From Chamaecyparis obtusa (Eukaryota; Streptophyta; Pinopsida; Cupressales; Cupressaceae): a stretch of 64,000 nucleotides of DNA. The DNA is taken from contig BSBK01001303.1 in NCBI GenBank assembly GCA_027943335.1, positions 124,001 through 188,000 on the forward strand. Reading direction: 5' to 3'. This document shows positions 33,724-46,157 of the stretch, piece by piece. Each line of letters opens with the position of its first letter. Position 1 is the stretch's first letter. The position numbers were made by a program, and so were the translations under genes. The notes beneath the pieces were generated by a model. It saw only the letters and a list, made by a program, of their open reading frames with translations. It did no database searches and was not told the DNA's origin.

Positions 33724-34888
33724 TCATGAAAACTATGTCGATCGATTAAGACAATTGACAGCAATATGGCCATGTTGCCCACGAGAATAACAACCACCTT
33801 TACCACCAATTGAAGGTGCTCTAGACTGCTGGAAACTACCTCCACCAAAATCCTGATGTGAACTTTGAGCTGGCTGATCAACCTAATTGTGCATACTATG
33901 CTTCCAATTGTGATAATTCCCTGATTGAGAACCATCACTACTACCATGGAAGAATTTCTTATTCTGCTGATTCTAATTACCTTTCAAAAAGGTAGAAAGA
34001 TTCTAAAAATTCCCATTCCTCTGAGACTGATTTCCCTTGGAACCACTAGGCTGAACACCTCTGAACACTATGACCCAATGCTAGATTTGCCTCCGTAAGA
34101 GTAGCCTTAATGACCGCTTCCTTGAGGGTCTTAGGCTCAAAGAGTCTAACATCCCCAATTAGGCGAGCATTAAGACCCCTCACAAAGTGCTGAACTAGGA
34201 GAGTTGTATCCTTTCCAAAGCCAGAATACTGCTTGAACTCAAAAAATTGGCGTTCATACTCTCCCACTGATAGGGTTAACTATCTCAGGTTGTGGAATTC
34301 ATTTGCTCTCTGTTACCTCCACTGATCTAAGAGGAGGCACTCTCCGAAGTTCTCAAGGAACAACTCCCAAGTGATAGTATCCATCTAAAGACCTAGCTTC
34401 TCCTCTTCTATCTTCCACCATACAACTAAAAAATCTATAAGCTGCATAACTACATACCTGGCTTTAGTATTGCTACTAAAGGGATGCATAGAAAAACTAT
34501 GCTCTAAAGCTATCAGCCAAGTCTCTGCCTCTAAACCAGTACCTTTCCCATCAAAGGGATTAGGTCACCCTCTCAATAGATCCTTCATGTGATTAGTTGC
34601 CACAACTATAGGATCAACTATGAAGTCCCTCCTTGGAGGACTCCTAGACCTCTCTCTAGCTGGCTCCACTCTGACCTACTCAAGACCAAGATGATTTAGA
34701 ATCACCTACAAGTACTATCTCATGTTTGGTCCTTCAAACTCAACCTGATGATCCTCTCTCCGATCATCTCTAGACTGTTGGTGGTGACTTTCCTAACTGA
34801 CACTCATAGAAGGGCTAAGTTGTCTACCCCTTCCATGACCACCAGAATGACCTCTACCATGACCTCTAGCAGATCTAGTCTTAGGCAT
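33724..34888 (-). pseudogene. gag of TR-GAG element
   Basis: The minus-strand frame from ATG 34888 starts MPKTRSARGHGRGH. It continues through a charged, RSRSPPRRD-containing region to the Ty3/gypsy Gag core: NPFDGKG, ETWLIALEHSF, ARYVVMQL, GEYERQFFEFKQYSG (34264-34220), VQHFVRGLN and EAVIKATLTEANLALG. A C-terminal zinc-knuckle-like CYSRGQHGHIAVNC lies near 33752-33793; its second Cys position reads Arg. About ten in-frame stops, most TAG at Gln codons, interrupt an otherwise single frame of about 390 codons. No protease, RT or integrase follows. Confidence 0.75.
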
Positions 34889-35074
34889 GATTCCTGCATC
34901 ATATAGAGATCCAAACAACATCTCACAACATAACTTGAAACAAAAACAAAAGATAACATAATCACAAAGCAATGGTCTAAAACAAAATGTTTTACATCTA
35001 TGTTTAGCTTCAAGTTTAAACTACACAAAACCTAATGAGTGTACATGCCCAGAGTTCCCAGTGTAGAAACCTGG

Positions 35075-35087
35075 CTCTGATACCAAA
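35075..35087 (-). other. PBS (initiator tRNA-Met) of TR-GAG element
   Basis: The minus-strand sequence TTTGGTATCAGAGCC immediately follows the LTR end GCACTACA. TGGTATCAGAGC is the standard plant initiator-Met primer-binding site. Confidence 0.85.
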
Positions 35088-36617
35088 TGTAGTGCCCCAC
35101 TAGGGAACCCAAGAGAGATTAACCTAAAATGTTCTACTAAGTTTGGTGAATAATTTTTTTTTCTAAAGTTAACATACAAGATAAACAACAATGCAGAAGA
35201 AATTACCATTTACTCACATTGATACAACAATCACAGATTACAAAACTCAAGGGCTCCATGACATAGAATTACTTAAGAATAAAACACAACTAAATAACAT
35301 CAACTAAAATATTCCATAACTCAAATAATCCAATTACATCAAAAATACAAATACAATCCTCATGGACATCCATGAATTATAAATAAACTTACATTCACTG
35401 CACATGTCGCAGGGTATGTGGTAATCACTCTAACAATACTGATACAGTGTCCATATTAGGTATCACATGTGATACTCTAATAAAAGATTACATATAATGA
35501 AGATAAGAAAGAAACATTAATGAAGAAGCTTAAGGAATCCAACTGCAGAATCACCAACAAACATCGGCACCAGGATGCCAAATCTCAAATGGTAAAGAAT
35601 CACTACCACCCATCCATGTAGAACCACAAAGGTCTACCCCACCATGCTGAGGAGATAACAACAAACCCCAATTAGATAACCAATACAAAAGAAAGGATAA
35701 AATTATAAGCAGAAGGGTCCTGAAAGCACTCTAACTCAAGGTGTATAAAATACAATAATAGGTAAGACTCACTAATCCAAAGGCATTCGATACATGAAGA
35801 ATAACTATGGAGGAGAATTAGGCTACATACTATGGGAGTTTCATCACATAGAAAACTACTTGAGTTACCCTGGAACTGGTCTCTAGACCCTGAACCCTCA
35901 AGCATCTATCAAGTTGAGTTACCCTAGACTGGCCACTCTGGACCCTAGACCCACACCATGATCCATGTGGATCCAAAATACCCTCTCATGAAGACAAAGA
36001 ATTATGATCATACCTAATCTTTAGGTATCATCTCATTCCCATCCTTAGCCTATAAAAGCACTCAAGGTACGGGTGAGGCTTTAATGATTAACCTTGTGTT
36101 TAATGTTATCCCCAAGTTTTATTATTAGGTTACCACTTATTAAATCAACTTATGATAGGTTACCCTGGTACTGGCCCCTTTTGAGCCCTGAACCCCTATT
36201 GTAAGCCAATCCCCTAAGATGCACCTATTTAACCTCTCTTAGCCTCACCAATCTCACATAAATCAAACAGGTAAACAACCAAGTAATCCAAGATCTAGTT
36301 TCACACACAAGAAACTGATATGATTACAAAGATACCATAAACAAAATACAAAGCAACATGAGCCCATATGGTCAAGTCAGGAATGATAATAAGAAAATAC
36401 AAACACATCAAAACATAACTGAAATCATGTACAACTGACACATACCCGACCTCAGTTTTCCCCCTAGGTCATCTAGTGTCCGATAACACATTAAGAAAAA
36501 GAAGACACACCATAGACAAAGAATACACAATTGCATCATGGAAAACTGATATCTAATCCATACGCATTTACATTTCATATAGGGTATAATTGAATCCAAG
36601 CATAGGAGCATATAAAT

Positions 36618-37557
36618 TGATGCAGGAGCATCCTGGGTGTAAGAGCAATCTTGCATCACCCAAAAATATTTTTGTTTTTGTATTCAATAAGGGTTATCTT
36701 GTGCCTGATGCAGGAGCATCCTGGGTGTAAGAGCAATCTTGCATCACCCAAAAATATTTTTGTTTTTGTATTCAATAAGGGCTATCTTGTGCAGAGTTGC
36801 TATTTATGGAAACTTGCTATTTTTAGTAAGTTGGTCTTATGATCTCAGAATGTTCTAATTTTACATATGGAGGTTCATCTTAGTCATATCATCCTGCCAG
36901 CAAAGTTTCATGGCTAGATCAGGTCTAGTTTTGAAGATATTGAAGATTTTTGGTATTGGCAGTAGGGTACAAAAACTTCGAACTCAGTTTTGAAGGCTTT
37001 AGAGGCCCCAGATGAGGTTGAAAATTTGGGTGACAGGTGCTTTGCGTGGGTCAAGCCTATAGAGTGCTTCATGGCATTTCCAGAATGGGGTTATAATAGG
37101 CAATCAGGTCAACGGGTGATGACTTATGGTCTTCGGAAGTTGGGTCACTTGAAATGGCAAAAAATAATTTTTCTTCAAAATTTCTGTTTGGGTTTCAAAA
37201 CTCATTTTGAGCCGACTTTGATGTAATAAATTGTAAAATAAAATAATTCTAAGTTTGGTCGGCCCTAAGGGCTAAATTTCTAGAACCTTCTCGAGCGGTG
37301 GAAATTGCCTATAAAGAAGGCTCGTAGTGTTGTCTAGGGCAGTTCTAGGTAGTAGATCTGGGTATTGATTCGAGGCTTTGTCCTACAGAATATTGTAAGG
37401 GAATTCCCATGTGGCTTTGCATAGTGTAATTCAGAAAGTTTGTAATTCCACATTTGTGGAGATAATAAGAAGCCAATTTTCTGTTCTTCCATATTATTGT
37501 TGTTGTTTCTCCATTTCTGTTATGTGTTTGTGGTATTAAGGGGAGCACCCTTCATCA
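36618..37557. mobile_element. Solo LTR inserted in the 5' LTR
   Basis: A 940-bp TGATGCAGG...CCTTCATCA sequence is absent from the sister LTR (empty site at about 30623). It is flanked by TAAAT on both sides (36613-36617 and 37558-37562). Its termini are short inverted repeats (TGATG/CATCA), as in LTRs. The left end is a tandem direct duplication of 88 bp (36618-36705 and 36706-36793). Each copy has a GATGC-AGGA-GCATC hairpin and a GGGTG...CACCC pair. No coding sequence is present. Confidence 0.85.
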
Positions 37558-38398
37558 TAAATCTACTGAAAGAATCTTAACATAATCGTGACAACGAAGC
37601 CCTTAATGAAGGAATACTCCCTATAAACATTTTATGAATTCAACAAAATAGAAAGCCCAATTTCAGTATAAACATAACACCTTTGGAAAACATTCTTCTA
37701 ATATGGACACCATTAGATACATTCCATTGTGCATAACAAATGCATGTCCTAATTAACATATACATTAATGCATTTCTCAATGAGTAATAAAACTTTAGGT
37801 CTAATTCAAATCCTAAATTTAGATAGTCGATTTCATAGGAACATATTTCATCATACAAAAAACATAAGCATGGACATATCCAAATAAACCAACCTTAAAC
37901 AAATTTATTAAAAATTATTTAAAAAAACTCTAAGACATATAGATCTAATTTAATGTTTAGATTTATACAAAATCTAAATTATAACATTTAATCCCAAAAA
38001 TATATAATGAAAAATAATATACAACTTAATTAAACTATATAATCAAGTTTAAATTAAATTAAATAATTAAATTTAAATTAAACGTAAAATAAATTTCTGC
38101 ACATTAAGTATTAATTTAATTAAACTAATAATTAAATTAACTAACAAACAAATAAAAAATTAAGTTAATTATCAAACAAAATTTTAAATAAACTAAAAAT
38201 GAAATTAATTTTTAATTAAAAGAAAGAGTTTATATTGGGGGGGACCCTATGGGCCCCACGCCCCACTTCCAATGGCGCACTTTCCCCCACGCATTGGCAG
38301 CAAGTACTATCTATGGCAATGTAGTACTGTCGTAGCAGTACCCACTACTGTGTGTGGGCAAAGGGGGGGTAGGGGAAGGTAGTGGTCCCCGCCCCTCC

Positions 38399-38401
<3 letters not shown>

Positions 38402-38437
<36 letters not shown>
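38402..38437. repeat. (AT)n microsatellite in LTR
   Basis: A run of AT dinucleotides is present in this LTR and lacking at the same place in the sister LTR (about 31460), so it expanded after insertion or differs by slippage. Confidence 0.9.
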
Positions 38438-38438
<1 letters not shown>

Positions 38439-40542
38439 AATTTTCTTTTTTTTTATAAATCAAACTCAATTAAACCATTGAATATAAATTTATTTATATA
38501 TTTTTAAAGCTTTATTTTGTTTTTAATGATAAAGCTAATGCATTCCTTAACAGAGTATATTCTACAATTTCTAAAAATGAAAATGTACAGTCTGAGCATA
38601 TTTTTCCAAAAAAGGTAATAAGTTTCTCTTTTTTTTTAAATCCTAACACTTATCCTCTTGATTTCCATTGGACTTATATTTTACTTTACTAGTGTACATT
38701 AATTTGACTGTGTTTTTTTTCTTACATAAAGAGTAATTTTTTGGACAAAATTGGATTTTATTTCCTTTTTAACCTAGAATTGATTTTTTATACCCAAATT
38801 GGGTTTTTCATACAATTTGATTTTCTTTTCAATGGGAAAATTTATTTCTTTCCAACATTATAGTATAACTATAGTCTAGGATTGGTTTTTCACTTTAAAG
38901 GAAATCTATGAGGTATTTTCCAACAAAATTTTGCTAGTATAACCCTGTTGTGTCAAAATTTAATAAAAACCTAAATTAACAGATTCAAGGGTTTCTCTAA
39001 TACCCAAAACAAGAAAAACATAGGCAGATTTAAGGAGAAATACATGAAATCATTTAGACATAGAAATTCATCAAACTACAAAATAGATACCATAGAAGGA
39101 GATTTTCAGATCCTACCTTAGATCCAATGCACACAACTGAAATGGAAGCCTTTGAGAAGAATAAGATTCCAGATCCTCCAAAGTATGAACTCAATCCTGC
39201 ATATCTGAATCCACCCAGAAAAAATCCAAGAACCAGATGCACAATAGCCTTCCACAAATTTCAAGCAATGCAAAAACACTCAAGAAATCTCAAAACTCCA
39301 AAATCAAGCCCTCTCGACACTTCTCCAAAAACCTGTGTGCGTAAACTCCGAATGAATGCCTTTCCCCCTATTATGGATTCAACTCCTCCTTTCAAGAAAA
39401 CCCTAGATGACTCATTAGATAACTCCTAATCAAACTCCAACTCTCAAATTTGAAAGAAAATCCTAATTAATAAATAAAAATATCTTTTATTTTGCACAAC
39501 ACAACTTAGACTCCTAAAGATAAGTTGTCACCTTTTGAAAACAAATTACATTCAACTTAATAAAAGAACATGCATATAATAAAATTTCACATTAATTAAA
39601 TTAAATACTTAAAAAAAATTAAATCATGCAATTAAAATATTTAATTATTTAATGAAACATAATCAGTTCTAATTTCACACAATTAATTAATTAAATCCAA
39701 ATATTTAAAAATTTGATCTTTAATTAATTATCCTCACATAAACATAAATATTAAATTAATATTTTTCTTCAACTATAACCATTAAATTATTAATCACATA
39801 AATTCACCCACATAAAGAATAAATCAACTAAAATCAAACGACATAAAACTAAACAAACACTAGGAAGGGATCCACAAATTCATGTCGACTAGACGAATTC
39901 AGATAGGTTAGTCATAATGATACTTGTCCAATCCTAGGACAAATTAGGCTTAGGTTAGGGTTTTGGGTCTATGTATTATCTCCCCTCTTTACCATTGAGA
40001 TGAATGTTTATGGGCATGCTCACTCCTACCAATTCAGGGAAGATGATGCCCTGCACCTGCAAACATGTCATCACAAGATGAAGCATGTACATACAATAAT
40101 ATATATATGGAAAACAATGATAGGGTATGGTCAGACATGTGGATCTCGACTATGCAAGTAACTATGCCTCCGTCCTCTTCCACACAAACACGTCAAACAT
40201 ATACACACACATGATAGCCATACACATGCAAGTATGGGGTCAGTACATCATAAACCGATAAAAAACATAAACATAACATCATAATGATATCATCATCTAA
40301 TCTATGTAATCGCATGATAAACACATGAACATAATCCATAATCATCATTTATTAAAATAATAACTTATCACATTAAAAGTGACCTAAAACAATTTGGCCA
40401 AACAACTGAAACAAAAAGAAAACTAAAAGAAAACTACAGGTGGGTACTACATCTTATCTCAAATCCACTTTCTGTTGAAGCAGTTGTGGTTGGTGTAGAG
40501 CATGAGGTATTTCCTATAATTGTATAAAAAACATATTGGTAC

Positions 40543-41744
40543 TGTTAGGAATGAATGCTGAATATATCCTATGGGGGAGTATTCTCAGCCATTCTGTAGT
40601 AGTTGTTGTTGCATTCAAGACTATGATTGTCATTGATGTCAACACAGTGATCTACTAAAGATTAGTAGTGAAGCAGATAGTGTTTATATTAGTGCATGTG
40701 GGATATTGAAGATCTAGCAATGCAGAGTTGAGGACTTAATCTATATTGTATCCTGAGATTATGGTCAAGAGCACAAAAGGAAATTCAATTATTCATGACA
40801 GTTATGTATAATTCAGTGAAAGCAGTATTCAGGTAGTGTTCCTAAGAAGCGGCTTGTAGAAATAGGATGATATCTCCTAATCAGGATAGAATCTGAGCAT
40901 GTGAGGTTGTAGAGATATTGAAGATATGATGATAGTGATGTGGATGTGACAACAAGGTTAGAGGTCGCACAAGTGATGATTTATTGTATTTGGAAGCCGA
41001 CAGTTTTATGAAATTATGGAATATTGTGTAGCGTGTTGAAAATTATTTTCTAATTTGTATGCTAACTCATTTGTAATTATTTGAGTGCGGTATAAAGGAA
41101 GGATTATTTTCCTTTTTTTAGTGTATAATGAGAAAGTAAGTGTATGAAATTGAATTGTAGAATTGAGCAATACTTGTTGTCAGAGGATATGCGAAGTACA
41201 TAGATCTGATATTGAGATTTGATGAAGTAGATGGTGCAGTTTTGGCATAGTCAGAAGGAGAAGAGATAAGTTTATGAGATCTAAATATTTGGTATTATTC
41301 TGTTGAGTAATAGAGATTAGTTGGATAGTGTGTTTAGTGATCTTGCCCCTAAAGCTGTTTGGGCAGTGGGTCCTGCTATCTTCATAACTCCTAATAGAGT
41401 TAGAATCTTTTAACAGGGATTCAAAATCTCCTAACATGAATTCATATGTACTGAATGTATTTCATATGGATCTTAACTAAGTCCATCCTCTCACAAGGAA
41501 TATTCATATTGGTACATATTTTGTGGGCATCATTCCCACTGGGGTTTACTCTTTTATCAAGAGGCTCCCTAGTCAACATATCTTGTGTTATTGTGTCATT
41601 ATGCATGTATATCTTTCTATGGTTGTTGTTTACATTGCTTACATGGTTAAAATTTGTTAAAGGAGATAAAATTTGTATTTATCTGATAACTTATTCACCA
41701 CCCCCCCCCCTCTAAGTTATCTTGGTGGACTTTACTTTCTAACA
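40543..41744 (+). repeat. 5' LTR of copia element
   Basis: It starts TGTTAGGAATGAATGC and ends CTTTCTAACA. It is collinear with 49593-50791, sharing for example the ATATATCCTATGG and GATGTCAACACAGTGATC phrases. A C-run lies at about 41699-41711. A 257-bp open frame at 41455-41715 has no matching domain and is LTR sequence. Confidence 0.92.
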
Positions 41745-41746
41745 AT

Positions 41747-41760
41747 TGGTATCATAGCGG
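41747..41760 (+). other. PBS of copia element
   Basis: TGGTATCATAGCGG follows the LTR end after two bases. It matches the initiator tRNA-Met PBS with one change. Confidence 0.8.
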
Positions 41761-42300
41761 GAGTTCCTTGAAGGAGACAAAATTGAAGAATGTACTAATG
41801 AGGAGAGAGATCTATTCATTTGTAACATACTTACTAGAGAAGCACTCTTGTCAGCCCTTTCAAAAAATAAGTACAGTCAGGTAAAATATCTAAAGACATC
41901 TTATGAAATTTGGTTAGCTTTAAAATCTACTTTTGAAGGTGATGATCATGCAAAGAAAGTCAGATTACATAATTGGATATGTGCTTTTGAAGATATAAGA
42001 ATGATGGAAGATGAATATGTTAGAAGCTATATTGGTAGAATGTCAGAAATAGTTGAAGGTATCAAATCTTGTGAAGGAACTAAGACATAAAATGAAGTAA
42101 TATGAAAAATTATGAAGACATTAACTCCTGTATATAAGCATACAACGTAGATGATTGAGCAAGTTATACCTTGTACTAAGAACTTCACCGGAGAAACTCT
42201 TCTTGGAAGATTAGAAGTAGCATAGATAAGTTTGACAATCAGGAGACTTACCTAGAATGTAGATAGCATTCAGCACACTTAGTATTCATCCCACTTTGTC
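41761..42300 (+). pseudogene. gag (partial), copia
   Basis: The frame begins only a few bases after the PBS with sequence from the middle of Gag (SYEIWLALKSTFEGDDHAKK, then EDIRMMEDEYVRSYIGRMSEI). The leader and the N-terminal part of gag are therefore deleted. It continues with stops at 42088, 42103, 42148, 42223 and 42253, mostly at Gln codons, towards the zinc knuckle. Confidence 0.75.
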
Positions 42301-43015
42301 AAGAAACATTAGTGTAAGAGGAGATTATGCTAGTAGAAGAAGATCTAAGAATGAAGAAGATAGGAAGATTGAGGAAGGAATTGCCTTTCTTGTGAAAAGA
42401 GAACCAGAAGGTAAGAAATTTTTTAAATGTTGGACTTGTCAAGAATTTGGTCATTTTGCATCTAAATGTCCTAAGAAAGTGAAGAAGTATAGAAAGAACT
42501 TTAAACCTAGAAGATCTAAAGAATGTTACTATGCTAATGATGTAGAATTTCAAGCTAGTATGGAGAAATCTCTAAGGGAAAGTGATAATGAGAATGATGA
42601 TATAAGATTTTTAGCAATAAAAGAAGAAAAACCTGAAACAAAAGTTAAAGAAGAAAAAGCTTTAGTTTCTCAAGTGGAAAAGACATCTGATTGGATTATA
42701 GGCAGTGTTTATTCACATCATATGACTGGAGACATGAAGAAATTCATAAAGTTTAACAACTATGATGGAGGAGTTGTTAGAGTTGGTAACAATGTACCTT
42801 GTTTGATAAAAGGAATAGGATCTATTTCTCTTGATGGAAAGACTAACACTGATGATTTTTACTTTGTGGATGGTTTGAAACATAATATTTTGAGTGTTGG
42901 ATAGTTAGTTGATAAGGGATATCAAGTTTGGTTTTTTGAGAAAACTTGTGTAATCAAAGACAAGGATGGTAATTTGATTGGAACTGGATCAAGAACCAGA
43001 GGTAATGTATTTTAG
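42301..43015 (+). pseudogene. Zinc knuckle and protease, copia
   Basis: An intact CCHC knuckle (C-x2-C-x4-H-x4-C; CWTCQEFGHFASKC, 42428-42469) is followed by a Lys/Glu-rich spacer. The protease region follows near 42685-42735, reading DWIIGSVYSHHMTGD. The usual active-site D-S-G has become G-S-V, so the protease is inactive. The block FYFVDGLKHNILSVG (42860-42900) and the following LVDKGYQVWF belong to the same region, after a TAG for Gln at 42902. Confidence 0.8.
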
Positions 43016-43900
43016 TTGAATCCTACTAAGATGACATGCTTGATTACTAAGATTGATGACAATTGGTTATGGAACAAAAGATTTTGTCATATAAATTTTG
43101 ATACTATTGTGAAAGTAAGTACTACACTTGCAGTAAGAGATTTGCCTAAAATTATGAAACCTACTAACATGATTTGCAAGGAATGTGTTATGGCTAAGCA
43201 AAAGAGAAGTTCATTTCCTAGCAAGAAGTTTACAACATTAGAGAAATTGGAAATTGTTCATACAGGCTTGAGCGGTCCCACAAGGACTAGAGGATTCTAT
43301 GGTGAAAGGTATTTTATGATTCTTGTTGATGATTTTACAAGAATGATGTGCATTGCATTTCTTAAAGAAAAATCTAAGGCATTTGATAAGTTTAGAGTAA
43401 TTAAGAATAAAGTTGAAAATGAATCTGGAATGAAAATTAAATGTTTGAGATTAGATAGAGGTGGAGAATTTACCTCAAAAGAATTTAACATTTTTTGTGA
43501 AGTGAATGGCATTAAGAGAAATTTTTCAACCCCTAGAACACTTGAACAAAATGGTACTGCCAAAAGAAGAAATGGGTCAATAACTAAAGCAACAAGAGCT
43601 ATGCTATTTGAAAAAGACTTGGCGAAAATATTCTGGAGAGAAGCAATGAATACAATAGTATATACAATGAAAAGAGTTTAGATCAGAACAGACACATACA
43701 AGACACCTTATGAACTATGGTTTGGACATGCACCATCAGTTAAGTATTTTAGAATTTTTGGAAGTAAATGCTATATTAAGAAAGATGATGACATTGGAAA
43801 GTTTGACCCTAGAAGTGATGAAGGTATATTTCTTGGTTATTCATTCAAGAGAAAAGCCTATAGATGTTTCAATAAAAGAACTAAAACTATTTTTAAGAGC
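43016..43900 (+). pseudogene. Integrase, copia
   Basis: The segment has a remnant of the HHCC finger (WNKRFCHINF ... CKECVMAKQ). The core contains ILVDDFTRMM (first Asp, near 43320), CLRLDRGGEFTS (second Asp, near 43445-43480; Asn of DNGGE is Arg) and EQNGTAKRRNGS (near 43545-43580), where the catalytic Glu reads Lys. A stop at 43679 splits KRV from the following TPYELWFGHAPSVKYFRIFG block, which continues to GIFLGYSFKRKAYRC. The enzyme is inactive by the E-to-K change. Confidence 0.8.
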
Positions 43901-45090
43901 ACAAATGTTAAAGTTGATGAGAAGTTCAAAATCCAGGAAAGAATGCTTGATTATAAATCAGATGAAGCAACTCATCCTAGAATTGATCAAGAAAATGTTG
44001 AATTATTCTATGAAACTAACATTGATTTGCAAAATGAAAGTCACATTAAGGAAATCAAGGAAGAACCTAGAGTAGAATCTACAGTTGAAGCAAGAACTGA
44101 GACAGTGACACCTAACAGGAATCTAGCAAGAAATCATTCTATTGAGTAGATTATTGGGAGCATAGACAAAGGAGTTCTGACATAGAATAAGGTACAAGAA
44201 TAGTTGTGTTTAATTTCTCAAATTGAACCTAAATCTATTAATGAATCCTGTGAAGATGAAAATTGGATTAAAGAAATGAAGGAAGAACTAGATCAAATTT
44301 AAAAGAACAAGACTTGGGAGTTGGTCCCTAGACCTAAAGATAAGAATGTTATAGGAACTAAATGGGTATTTAGGAAAAAGATGAATGAACAAGGAGAAGT
44401 TTTAAGGAATAAAGAAAGATTTGTATGTAAAGGATACTCACAACAAGAAGGAATTGACTATGAAGAAACTTTTGCACTTGTAGCAAGAATTGAAGTAGTA
44501 AGAATGTTTTTGGCTTATGTAGCTTACAAGAAATTCAAAGTGTATTAGATGGATGTGAAGTCAATATTTCTAAATAGAGAATTAGAAGAAGAAGTTTACA
44601 TTGAGCAGCCTAAATTTTTTCCCTTAACTCATGAAGGAGACATGGTATGTAAACCAAACAAAGCTTTATATGGACTTAAACAAGCACCTAGAACTTGGTA
44701 TGCAACATTGGATAAGTATTTGATAAAATTAGGATTTACAAAAGACACAACAGATAGTAACTTGTATATGAAATAAATTGAAAATGGTTTGTTGGTTGTA
44801 GTTATTTTTGTTGATGATATAATCTTTGGAGGAGAAGATGAAGCCAATGATAAATTTGTAGATGAAATGATGACTAAATTTGAAATGAGTATGATTGGTG
44901 AGATGAAATATTTTTTAAGATTGCAGATAACACCAAATGGTGATGGTATCTTCTTATGTAAAACAAAGTACTTGAATGAATTAATGAAGAGATTTGGAAT
45001 GGAGAACTGTAAGCTAGTTGCTACACCTATGGTAACTGGACATAAGTTATCTAGCATAGATGAGACTCCTACAGTTGAATAGAAGAGGTA
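43901..45090 (+). pseudogene. Reverse transcriptase, copia
   Basis: After an acidic linker (to about 44150), RT motifs follow: NWIKEMKEELDQI, TWELVPRPKDKNVIGTKWVF (44312-44371), RFVCKGYSQQEGIDYEETF, MDVKSIFLN (44549), EEVYIEQPKFF, KALYGLKQAPRTWY (44659), and the catalytic box FVDD at 44807-44818, intact. Then come FGGEDE, KYFLRLQI and KYLNELMKRFGMENCK. Stops fall at Gln codons (44302, 44546, 44774, 45080). Confidence 0.85.
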
Positions 45091-45654
45091 TAGATCTATG
45101 ATTGGAGGATTGCAATATATAACTCACACAAGACTAGACATATCACATGTAGTTGGAATCATTACAATATTTCAAGCTGATCCTAAAGAATCACATTATG
45201 CAGCAATGAAAAGGATACTGAGATACTTGAAAGGAACAATTGAATATGGATTGTGGTATGAAAAATCTGATGACTTTACCGTATGTGCATATACAGATGC
45301 AGATTGGGGAGGCAGTGTTGATGACAAAAAGAGTACAAGTGGTGGAGCATTTTTTCTTGGAGGAAGATTAGTTTCTTGGATAAGAAAGAAATAAAATTGT
45401 ATTTCATAGAGCAAAGCAGAAGAAAAATATGTAGTAGCAGCAAAAAATTGTAACCAGATAATATGGATGAAACAAATCCTGAAAGATATTGGAATAAAAT
45501 TTGATGAGCTTTTTTTTATACATTGTGATAACACGAGTACAATAATTATGTCTAAAAATATTTTACTACATTATAATACAAAGTATATAGAAATAAATTA
45601 CCATGTAGTAAGAGAAAAAGTTGCAGATAAAGAAGTTAGACTTGAGTATATAAG
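45091..45654 (+). pseudogene. RNase H (first part), copia
   Basis: MIGGLQYITHTRLDISHVVG (45098), RILRYLKGTIEYGLWY, YTDADWGGSVDDKKSTSG (45292-45345, the acidic cluster present) and SWIRKK are followed by two stops and SKAEEKYVVAAKN. The sequence runs through IHCDNTSTIIMSKN and HYNTKYIEINYHVVREKV to 45654, where the nested element begins. The reading frame resumes exactly after the duplicated ATAAG at 49058. Confidence 0.85.
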
Positions 45655-46157
45655 TGTAAGAATTTGCATTTGCTCGAGGCAAAGAATAAATGCCAAGATC
45701 TAGAAGCTCAAGAGATAGCACAAGAGAGACAAAATATGATATGATCAAATGATCAAATAATGAATAATGAATAATGGATTGAATTGATTATAAAGTAGGA
45801 GTGCCTAAATATATAGGCAATGCAATAAGACTACATGATAAAGAGATGATAAGCTATCAACCACACTAGGTGGAATCACATGTCCACCAAAGGTGGATCA
45901 TCCTCCATTGTACATCAAAGTATGTGCAACATGTGCAACAATGAGAGGATGATAATGTGATAAGAGCACTAAAGGTGGATCTCACACACAAAGAGGTATG
46001 TGATGACAACTATCACACCCAAAGTGGAAATTCTCCTAACCATGTACTAAAATGAAATGCAAACTCCTAGGTGTCACAATGACAACTAATATGCAAATGC
46101 ATTATCCTAAGTAAACTTAAGTAAAGTGTAATTAGTGAATATTTAATTACACCAACA
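45655..46157 (-). repeat. 3' LTR of nested element
   Basis: This 503-bp copy is nearly identical to 48568-49057. It includes the perfect inverted word TCCACC-AAA-GGTGGA, which is present in both copies. Confidence 0.92.

Larger units (their letters stand above)
29090..40451 (-). mobile_element. Gag-only LTR element with >4.4-kb LTRs (TR-GAG)
   Basis: Two long direct repeats (29090-33494 and 35088-40451) flank a 1.6-kb interior. Read on the minus strand, each LTR starts TGTAGTACCC and ends GCACTACA, or GTGCTACA in the 29090 copy. A 5-bp duplication TCTTA flanks the whole (29085-29089 and 40452-40456). The PBS TGGTATCAGAGCC, complementary to initiator tRNA-Met, adjoins the LTR at 35087. A PPT of the form AGGGGGGAGGA adjoins the other LTR at 33495. 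The interior encodes only Gag, so replication would need Pol from another element. This matches the TR-GAG class. Confidence 0.9.
35088..40451 (-). repeat. Upstream (5') LTR of TR-GAG element, 5364 bp
   Basis: This LTR is collinear with the copy at 29090-33494. It carries a 940-bp solo-LTR insertion (36618-37557) and a short AT microsatellite (about 38402-38437). A GC-rich island lies at about 38236-38400, with a TATA-like word on the minus strand at 38228-38236. Confidence 0.9.

Noticed and set aside
35075..35087. tRNA-like sequence
   Set aside because: It is only the complement of a tRNA 3' end (primer-binding site). No tRNA gene was found here or at the other PBS sites.
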